A stretch of DNA of 9,815 bases, taken from NCBI GenBank assembly GCA_025455945.1, contig JALOLN010000067.1:1-9815 (forward strand). The letters run 5' to 3'. The number at the start of each line of letters is the position of its first letter. Position 1 is the first letter of the stretch. A program made the position numbers and the translations under genes. The stretch is from Actinomycetes bacterium (GTDB taxonomy: Bacteria > Actinomycetota > Actinomycetes > Prado026). The notes beneath the pieces are model-generated. The model worked only from the letters and a program-made list of their open reading frames with translations, was not told where the DNA came from and made no database searches. Shown here in pieces: positions 5,061 through 9,815 of this stretch.

Positions 5061-5732
5061 ATGTCGAATGCGAAGCGCACAGCCGTTCGAGCGGGCGTGG
5101 CGATGGTGACCGCGACCGCCCTGTGGGCCGGCATGACGCCGGCGGCGAGCGCGTCCACCACCTACGCGCTGCAGCTGCCCTTCCCCGACACCAGCCCGCA
5201 CCAGTCGTCCGTCGGACCGGACGCCGAGCTGCTCGGGAAGGTCCGCGCCACGCAGCCGGACGTCGTCGACTTCTACGGCCGCTCCGTCGTCCGTGTTGCC
5301 GACCACGTCACGCTCGACCCCGAGACCGGGGACTTCGAGTTCGCCGCCCGGCTGCGGCTGACCCGCGGGGCCGGCAACTGGAACATCGTGCAGAAGGGCT
5401 ACTGGGGCGACCCCGGGCAGTGGAAGCTCTCGTTGCACAAGTCCACCAAGGGCATCAAGTTCTCCTGCCGGTTCAAGGGTGACGCCGGCGCCGTGCAGGC
5501 CTACTCCAAGGCCGGCGTGGCCAGTGTCGGCGGCTCGTGGGTCACCGCCGGCTGCCGGCGCAGCGGGGACCGGGTGGCCGTGGTCGTCGACGGCCGTGAG
5601 GTCGGCGCAGCCTCGGGGCGGATCGGCAAGGTGCGGTCCGCGAAGGACGTCCTCGTCGGGTCGAAGGGCATGAGCGCGACCGATCCGGACCAGTTCCTGG
5701 GCCTGGTGGACAACGTGTGGGTCCGGTCCTGA
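5061..5732 (+). CDS. Secreted LamG / concanavalin A-like domain protein
   Basis: The 223-residue product opens with a Sec signal peptide: K5/R6/R10, a hydrophobic core AGVAMVTATALWAGM and a likely cleavage after ASA (29-31). The rest looks like one LamG-type jelly-roll fold. Segments include DFEFAARLRL (91-100), NWNIVQKGYW (106-115), WKLSLHKSTKGIKFSCRF (121-138), the paired strand RVAVVVDGREVGAASGRIG (171-189) and the closing LGLVDNVWV. The two cysteines (C136, C165) could form a disulfide outside the cell. LamG domains bind glycans or proteins; no catalytic residues stand out, so a binding or structural role is more likely than an enzyme. ATG 5061 has GAGGG nine nt upstream. It is monocistronic, followed by a hairpin terminator region. 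Confidence 0.75.
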   Translation: MSNAKRTAVRAGVAMVTATALWAGMTPAASASTTYALQLPFPDTSPHQSSVGPDAELLGKVRATQPDVVDFYGRSVVRVADHVTLDPETGDFEFAARLRLTRGAGNWNIVQKGYWGDPGQWKLSLHKSTKGIKFSCRFKGDAGAVQAYSKAGVASVGGSWVTAGCRRSGDRVAVVVDGREVGAASGRIGKVRSAKDVLVGSKGMSATDPDQFLGLVDNVWVRS

Positions 5733-5825
5733 CGTCGGGGGACCTTCGACCCTGACGGCCTGCGCGCCCGGGGCGAGAGGGTCCTCTCGTGGCGGGGCCT
5801 ACCCCCAAGCCCAGCCCCTTCCCAG

Positions 5826-5878
5826 GCAGCCCCGTCGGCCTCCCCCCGAGCCGGCGGGGCTGCTGCCGGCCCCGGCAG
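5826..5878. terminator. Nested hairpins between convergent genes (bidirectional terminator)
   Basis: A 14-bp stem with one G-T pair links 5826-5839 and 5850-5863 around a 10-nt loop. A second 7-bp stem, CTGCCGG (5863-5869) and CCGGCAG (5872-5878), ends one base before the stop codon of the minus-strand gene. A small 7-bp stem (5774-5780/5783-5789) sits closer to the LamG gene. There is no T-tract, which is common in high-GC actinobacteria. Position between two stop codons supports termination. Confidence 0.55.
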
Positions 5879-5879
5879 A

Positions 5880-7247
5880 TCAGGCGAAGTCGAACAGCGG
5901 CGGGAAGAGCACCGCGACGACCGACGCCCAGGCGGCGAGCACCGGCAGGTAGCGCAGCTGCCAGCCCTCCAGCGCGGTCCAGGGGGCCCGGCCGCGCAGG
6001 AAGCGCCAGGACGCGCGGGCCGACCACACCAGGTTGGCCAGCAGGACCAGGTTGAGCCCCAGCGACGCCGTCTTGTTCGGGCTGAACCCGAAGGCCGACG
6101 TCCGGCTGACCATGGCGGCGAGGACCAGGACGTCGACGAGCAGGGCGCTGCTCACGAGGAGCAGCTGCAGGCGGTCGGACAGGCCGGGCGGTGCCTGTGG
6201 GTCCCGCGCGGACACCGCGTAAAGCAGCAGCCCGAGGACCAGGACCAGCAGCAGGTCGAAGAGGATCAGCAGCTCGCGCTCGAGGTCGATCCCGCCGCCG
6301 GTCAAGGCGACGGCGGCGAGGAACGCCAACAGCATGGCCGCGAAGAGCGGCGTGAACACGGTGGCGAGCACGGGTGCCAAGTTCTGGACGACGCCCTGCC
6401 TCGCCTCGACGAGCCAGGCGGCGACGACCACGGCGCCCACCGCACCGCACGGCAGCAGCCACTCCGACAGGAACGGTGCGACGTCGACGCCGATCGCGCT
6501 GAAGGCGCCGGCGGTGACGGCTGTCAGCACGCCGCCGCCGAGGGCGAAGAGGACGTAGTAGATGAACCACTCGCCGGTGAACCGGACGAAGCCCATCCGG
6601 CGCGGCGGTGACCGCCAGTCGCCACCGGCATGCGCCAGGCCGACCACCGCCCAGAGCGCCACGGGCAGGTGGATCGCCGTCAGCACCGCCGTCTGCCCGG
6701 TGAGCGGGTAGGCGTTGGCGGCCAGCGCGGCCACGACGAACGCCAGCACCAGCCAGCCGACGACGGCACCGTGCAGCCGGCGCGTCCAGGCGAGGAAGAC
6801 GACCAGGAACGGCAGCGCGAACAGGCCGAGGTTGCGCAGGTAGAACTCGGGGTCGTCGGTGAGGTCGAGGCCGAACGCCGTCGGCACCTTGACGACGACA
6901 GCGGCCGCGACGGCGCAGGCCAGTGCGGCGACGGCGTCTCGGGCGCCCCGGGGGCCCTCCGCTGCGGTCTCCGGGCCCAGCACGAGCTGCGTCCAGAGCC
7001 GGCTGCCGTGCTCGCGGGCGAACTCGCGGGTGGTCCCGTCCCCGCGCGCGCTGCGCCTGAGGGCCACGAGGAACGCCTCGTCCTCGGACAGCCCGGCCGC
7101 CAGGAGATCGGTCGCCCCGCCGCGCAGCCGACGCTCGAGCTCGTCGACGTCCGCGTCCGTGACGCTCGGCTGGCCCTGCACGAAGGCCCGCCACGCGGCG
7201 ATGTGGTCCTCGAGCCCCGGCCGGTGCGGGTCGGTCACGGGGATCAC
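5880..7247 (-). CDS. Permease-prefix domain multi-pass membrane protein (DUF4153-like)
   Basis: The 455-residue product has a cytoplasmic N-terminal prefix (about residues 12-90). Motifs there are LEDHIAAWRAFV, VDELERRLRG, LLAAGLSEDEAFLVALRR and REFAREHGSRLW, the pattern of permease prefix domain 1. About eleven hydrophobic segments follow (near 104-120, 138-154, 161-178, 184-205, 226-250, 261-281, 300-316, 326-344, 362-382, 393-413 and 430-450). Family memory suggests DUF4153-like; transport or signalling function is unknown. GTG 7247 is chosen because TACGGT lies exactly 6 nt upstream, predicting a leaderless start; GTG 7238 is the alternative and removes three residues. It is divergent from the DUF1330 gene with 24 nt between the start codons. 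Confidence 0.75.
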   Translation of the reverse strand: MIPVTDPHRPGLEDHIAAWRAFVQGQPSVTDADVDELERRLRGGATDLLAAGLSEDEAFLVALRRSARGDGTTREFAREHGSRLWTQLVLGPETAAEGPRGARDAVAALACAVAAAVVVKVPTAFGLDLTDDPEFYLRNLGLFALPFLVVFLAWTRRLHGAVVGWLVLAFVVAALAANAYPLTGQTAVLTAIHLPVALWAVVGLAHAGGDWRSPPRRMGFVRFTGEWFIYYVLFALGGGVLTAVTAGAFSAIGVDVAPFLSEWLLPCGAVGAVVVAAWLVEARQGVVQNLAPVLATVFTPLFAAMLLAFLAAVALTGGGIDLERELLILFDLLLVLVLGLLLYAVSARDPQAPPGLSDRLQLLLVSSALLVDVLVLAAMVSRTSAFGFSPNKTASLGLNLVLLANLVWSARASWRFLRGRAPWTALEGWQLRYLPVLAAWASVVAVLFPPLFDFA

Positions 7248-7253
7248 CCACCC

Positions 7254-7263
7254 ACCGTACGCT
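7254..7263. promoter_or_regulatory. Overlapping divergent -10 elements
   Basis: ACCGTACGCT carries TACGCT on the plus strand (7258-7263) and TACGGT on the minus strand (7259-7254), sharing two base pairs. The plus -10 is 8 nt before ATG 7272 and the minus -10 is 6 nt before GTG 7247. One symmetric unwinding site could thus serve two leaderless genes. Confidence 0.55.
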
Positions 7264-7271
7264 TGGCGGTC

Positions 7272-7640
7272 ATGGCGATCGACCCGCGCGGTGCGGACCT
7301 CAAGCGGCTGCTGGCCGAGGACCCCGGCGGGCCGGTGGTCATGCTCAACCTGCTGCGGTTCGCCGAGGGCGGCCGTGACTCGTATGCGGCGTACGCCCGC
7401 GCCCTGTCCGAGACGTTCCTGCCGCGCTACGGCGCGCAGGTGCTCTACGCCGGGGACGGCTCGACGGTCCTCGCCGCCGAGCCGGGGCAGGAGTGGGACG
7501 CCGTCCTGCTCGTCCGCTACCCCAGCCGTGCGGCGTTCAGCCGGATGGTCGCCGACCCCGAGTACCAGCAGGTGACCCACCTGCGCAGCGAGGCGCTGAC
7601 CGAGGCCGTGCTGCAGGCGACGGTGCCGTGGGGCGGGTAG
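7272..7640 (+). CDS. DUF1330-type dimeric alpha-beta barrel protein
   Basis: The 122-residue product shows PVVMLNLLRFAEGGRDSYAAYA (21-42), a central LPRYGAQVLYAGDGSTVLAAEP and the closing LLVRYPSRAAFSRMVADPEYQ (79-99). Together these are characteristic of DUF1330, a ferredoxin-like alpha-beta barrel fold. The family is small, cytoplasmic and of uncertain biochemistry, related in fold to NIPSNAP and ABM monooxygenases. ATG 7272 lacks a clear Shine-Dalgarno sequence and follows a TACGCT -10 by 8 nt, so the transcript is probably leaderless or has a leader of 1-2 nt. The stop is only 1 nt from the stop of the convergent membrane-protein gene, leaving no room for a terminator between them. Confidence 0.85.
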   Translation: MAIDPRGADLKRLLAEDPGGPVVMLNLLRFAEGGRDSYAAYARALSETFLPRYGAQVLYAGDGSTVLAAEPGQEWDAVLLVRYPSRAAFSRMVADPEYQQVTHLRSEALTEAVLQATVPWGG

Positions 7641-7641
7641 C

Positions 7642-8280
7642 TCAGATCCAGCCCAGGACGCCGGCGAACAGGACGAGCATGACGGCGTCGACGGCGAACA
7701 GCCCGCCGATGAAGCGGACCTGCCGCCGCGGCGGCCAGTCGTAGCAGGCGAAGGCCGCGACGAAGAACGGGACGTACACCAGGACGAACACCGGCAGGGC
7801 GCCCCACCACGGGTAGACCCACACGAACGCCGGGGTCTTGGCCAGGAAGATCTCGAAGACCGCGAAGAACGCCGCGTTGCCCAGGGCGAACGCCAGCCGG
7901 TTCGGGACGCCGAGGACACGCACCGCGGGGTCGGCGGGCAGCAGCTTGCTCATGACGAGCCCGGCGACGGAGAACATCAGGCTGAGCTCCACACCGACCC
8001 CGACCAGCAGCAGGAACGCGGTGCCCTCGGGCACGGTCCACAGTGCGTCGCCGGAGAAGTGCTGGACGAGGGCGTTGCCGATCTCGTAGAACCAGTGGAC
8101 GGCGTAGAGTGCGAGCCCGGCCGCGATGCCCCTCCAGTTCCGCTTGGTGTACTCGTTGGCGTAGACGTAGACGACCAGCGCGAGCAGCGTGATCACGTAC
8201 CACTGGAAGTTCTCGCCGGACCGCAGGATGTCCAGCGCCTGCTGGGTGGCCTCCGAGGGGTCCGTCGCGCTCCATGGCAT
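7642..8280 (-). CDS. Six-helix integral membrane protein, unknown function
   Basis: The 212-residue product has hydrophobic segments near 26-42, 50-67, 87-110, 128-147, 160-180 and 188-210. Polar or charged residues lie within or near them: HWFYEIGN (62-69), VELSLMFS (97-104) and FFAVFEIFL (138-146). There is no signal peptide. I do not recognise the family. ATG 8280 is preferred because AAGAGG (8296-8291) lies 8 nt before it. A GTG at 8289 overlaps both that ribosome-binding site and the upstream TGA, and would add three residues. It starts 5 nt after the NYN-LOTUS gene stop, so the two are co-transcribed and probably translationally coupled. The in-membrane acidic and His residues could reflect ion binding or catalysis, but this is a guess. 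Confidence 0.75.
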   Translation of the reverse strand: MPWSATDPSEATQQALDILRSGENFQWYVITLLALVVYVYANEYTKRNWRGIAAGLALYAVHWFYEIGNALVQHFSGDALWTVPEGTAFLLLVGVGVELSLMFSVAGLVMSKLLPADPAVRVLGVPNRLAFALGNAAFFAVFEIFLAKTPAFVWVYPWWGALPVFVLVYVPFFVAAFACYDWPPRRQVRFIGGLFAVDAVMLVLFAGVLGWI

Positions 8281-8285
8281 CGCGG

Positions 8286-9008
8286 TCACCTCTTGCGGCT
8301 GTCGCGGATGAGCACGATCTGGCCCTGCCGCTTGACGTCGAACAGCTCGGTGGCCTCGACCAGGTCGCTCAGCTTCCGGTAGCCGTAGTTGCGGGGGTCG
8401 AACGACGCCTGGTTGGCGATCTGGTTGCCGACCTGTCCGAGGTGCGCCCAGCCGTCGTCCCCGCTGGCGGCCTCCACGGCGTTGCGCAGCATCTGCACCA
8501 GCCGGGTGTCGCCGCGGAGCTTGTTCGGGTCGCTGGGCTTCAGCGTGGGCTCGTCGGGCTTGGCGGACGGCTGACCCAGGCCCTCGACGTAGGTGAACTG
8601 AGAGCAGGCGTTGACGAACGGCTCGGGCGTCTTCTTCTCACCGAAGCCGTAGACCTTCAGCCCGTCGGTGAGGATGCGCATCACCAGTGGGGTGAAGTCG
8701 GCGTCGCTGGAGACGATGGCGAACGCGTCCAGGGAGCGGGCGTAGAGCAGGTCCATGGCGTCGATGACCATGGCCATGTCGGAGGCGTTCTTGCCGCTGC
8801 TGTAGGCGAACTGCTGGACCGGGCGGATCGCGTAGGCGTGCAGGTTGGCTTCCCACGACTTCAGCTGCGGGCTCTTCCAGTTGCCGTAGGCCCGCCGCAC
8901 GTTCGCCGCGCCGTGCCGCGCGACTTCCGCCAGGATCACGTCGATCTTGGACGCGGGGGCGTTGTCCGCGTCGATGAGCAGCGCGATGCGCTTCTCGCGG
9001 TCGTCCAT
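8286..9008 (-). CDS. NYN domain and OST-HTH/LOTUS domain protein
   Basis: The 240-residue product has an N-terminal NYN (PIN-like) nuclease domain, about 6-145. Its acidic set is D13 (ALLIDADNAP), D77 (GKNASDMAMVIDAMDLLY) and D102/D104 (IVSSDADFTPLV), the metal-binding pattern of LabA/DUF88 proteins. A Pro/Lys linker (147-163) leads to an OST-HTH/LOTUS domain (about 165-238) with WAHLGQVGNQI, FDPRNYGYRKLSDLVEAT and a last strand VKRQGQIVLIRD. LOTUS domains bind RNA, often G-rich or structured, so an RNA-processing role is likely. ATG 9008 has a strong GAGGAGGAG ribosome-binding site; an upstream in-frame ATG (9107) would overlap the promoter region. It is first in an operon with a membrane protein. 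Confidence 0.9.
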   Translation of the reverse strand: MDDREKRIALLIDADNAPASKIDVILAEVARHGAANVRRAYGNWKSPQLKSWEANLHAYAIRPVQQFAYSSGKNASDMAMVIDAMDLLYARSLDAFAIVSSDADFTPLVMRILTDGLKVYGFGEKKTPEPFVNACSQFTYVEGLGQPSAKPDEPTLKPSDPNKLRGDTRLVQMLRNAVEAASGDDGWAHLGQVGNQIANQASFDPRNYGYRKLSDLVEATELFDVKRQGQIVLIRDSRKR

Positions 9009-9034
9009 GGGCTGCTCCTCCTCGGGCGGCACCG

Positions 9035-9040
9035 AACCTA
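9035..9040 (-). promoter_or_regulatory. -10 element for the NYN-LOTUS operon
   Basis: The minus strand reads TAGGTT, which fits TANNNT. A start near 9028 would give a leader of about 20 nt containing the GAGGAGGAG ribosome-binding site. Confidence 0.4.
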
Positions 9041-9084
9041 CTCCGGATTCCCCGACCACTGCCCCAGCGCCGTGCGGCCGGGAG

Positions 9085-9090
9085 TAGCGT
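9085..9090 (+). promoter_or_regulatory. -10 element for the subtilase gene
   Basis: TAGCGT fits TANNNT. A start near 9097 gives a leader of about 51 nt. That leader carries the perfect palindrome CCCCTAGGGG (9129-9138), whose right arm overlaps the GGGGAGGAAG ribosome-binding site. Pairing of the arms within one mRNA is unlikely because there is no loop. Confidence 0.4.
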
Positions 9091-9147
9091 GCCAACCGAT
9101 CGGTCACCTGCCGGCCCTGGGCAGGGACCCCCTAGGGGAGGAAGCAG

Positions 9148-9815
9148 ATGCGACGAACCCTCGTCATCGGCGTGGCCGTGGCGGTCACCGCCGCCCTCGC
9201 CACACCGGCCACCGCCGCGTCGTCGGCTCCCGCGGCCGGACCGCGCGACAGCTACGTCGTGGTCATGGCCGCGGACCCGCTGGTCCGCACGGAGGGCAAG
9301 GACGCCCTCGACACGACCAAGGCCAAGGCCAAGGCCAAGGCGCTCAAGGCCAGCCACGCCAAGGCGCTCAAGGGCGCCGGCGTCAGCGCCTCGAAGCAGG
9401 TGAACGAGTACACGGTGGCCCTCAACGGGTTCTCCGCCATCCTCACGGCCGACGAGGCCGCGGCGGTCGAGCGGCAGCCCGGGGTGGCCTTCGTGGCCAA
9501 GGACGTCTTCCGCAAGAAGACGACGGACGCGAGTCCGACGTTCCTCGGGCTGAACGCGCCCGGCGGTCCCTGGCTGAAGGGGTACACCGGCGAGGGCGTG
9601 GTCGTCGGGGTCATCGACTCCGGCATCTGGCCCGAGCACCCGAGCTTCGCCGACGACGGGTCCTACCCCTCGCTTGGCATCACGCTGGACGAGACCGACC
9701 GGTCCGCCTGCGACTTCGGCAACACCGCGGCCAACCCGAACGACGCGCCGTTCACCTGCAACGACAAGCTGCTCGGCGCGCGGCAGATGCTCGACACCTA
9801 CCGCGCCCTGACCGG
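9148..9815 (+). CDS. Secreted S8 family subtilisin-like serine protease, N-terminal part
   Basis: The gene runs off the right edge after 222 codons. A signal peptide (MRRTLVIGVAVAVTAALA, likely cleavage after ATA at 21-23) is followed by an inhibitor I9-type prodomain (about 34-120). The prodomain has DSYVVVMAADP, NEYTVALNGFSAILTADEAAAV and PGVAFVAKD. The catalytic domain then opens with GEGVVVGVIDSGIWPEHPSF, where D157 is the Asp of the triad; the His and Ser would lie beyond the window. C188 and C204 fall in a loop typical of large bacterial S8 proteases related in this region to plant cucumisin-like enzymes. GGGGAGGAAG precedes ATG 9148. The prodomain carries a Lys/Ala insert of AAGGCC repeats (9319-9342). 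It is secreted, probably for extracellular protein degradation. Confidence 0.9.
   Translation, partial: MRRTLVIGVAVAVTAALATPATAASSAPAAGPRDSYVVVMAADPLVRTEGKDALDTTKAKAKAKALKASHAKALKGAGVSASKQVNEYTVALNGFSAILTADEAAAVERQPGVAFVAKDVFRKKTTDASPTFLGLNAPGGPWLKGYTGEGVVVGVIDSGIWPEHPSFADDGSYPSLGITLDETDRSACDFGNTAANPNDAPFTCNDKLLGARQMLDTYRALT
9319..9373 (+). repeat. Short tandem repeats coding a Lys-Ala stretch in the protease prodomain
   Basis: AAGGCC occurs three times in a row with a fourth near copy (9319-9342). The 13-nt AAGGCGCTCAAGG appears at 9337 and again at 9361. They encode KAKAKAKALKASHAKALK, predicted helical and strongly basic. Confidence 0.6.

Noticed and set aside
5789..6055. A plus-strand frame over the LamG/permease-prefix junction
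   Set aside because: It is Pro/Arg-rich, runs through the hairpin region and overlaps the 3' end of a well-supported minus-strand gene.
7248..7919. N-terminal extension of the permease-prefix protein to a start at 7919
   Set aside because: The added residues are the antisense of the DUF1330 gene and part of the next membrane-protein gene, and the prefix domain begins just after GTG 7247.
1..9815. CRISPR array, insertion sequence, rRNA or tRNA genes
   Set aside because: No regularly spaced repeats, transposase-like product, terminal inverted repeats or structural RNA signatures were seen.

Overview
The window is about 70% G+C, with GTG starts next to ATG, several apparently leaderless genes and families typical of high-GC Gram-positive bacteria: a DUF222/13E12 HNH nuclease, a GPGG-motif small membrane protein, a SigB/SigF/SigG-type sigma factor, ANTAR and permease-prefix proteins. 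This points to an actinobacterium. Geodermatophilaceae-like (Blastococcus, Geodermatophilus, Modestobacter) is my best guess, inferred from gene style and not proven.

Layout. At 1-222 (minus) is the 5' end of an HNH-endonuclease-type gene whose start codon lies inside a perfect actinobacterial LexA (SOS) box. At 405-815 two tiny zinc-ribbon proteins run on the plus strand. At 831-1242 (minus) a 47-residue GPGG membrane protein is followed by a doubtful small ORF. Divergently, at 1424-3202 (plus), one uninterrupted frame joins a degenerate GT-B glycosyltransferase-like domain to a complete SigB/SigF-type sigma factor. An ANTAR-GAF regulator follows immediately (3223-4410), convergent with a hemerythrin gene (4423-4863, minus). 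At 5061-5732 is a secreted LamG-like protein. At 5880-7247 (minus) is a permease-prefix multi-pass membrane protein, divergent from a DUF1330 protein (7272-7640). At 7642-9008 (minus) a NYN-LOTUS RNA-binding or nuclease protein is transcribed ahead of a six-helix membrane protein. At 9148 the secreted subtilisin-like protease begins and runs off the window.

How the parts may work together. The most unusual item is the glycosyltransferase-like/sigma fusion. A sequence matching a SigB/SigF-type promoter (GTTT-N16-GGGAAT) lies upstream of it, and another (GTAT-N15-GGGTAC) precedes the divergent GPGG gene. This suggests an autoregulated alternative-sigma locus. The next gene pairs an N-terminal ANTAR (RNA antiterminator) domain with GAF sensing, so transcription-initiation and antitermination modules sit side by side. 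No anti-sigma or anti-anti-sigma gene is visible nearby. I infer, without proof, that the glycosyltransferase-like domain could be the sensory or regulatory input to the sigma factor.

Four genes (HNH, ANTAR-GAF, permease-prefix, DUF1330) show a TANNNT -10 hexamer 6-8 nt before the start codon, the signature of leaderless transcripts. The last two share overlapping, oppositely oriented -10 elements.
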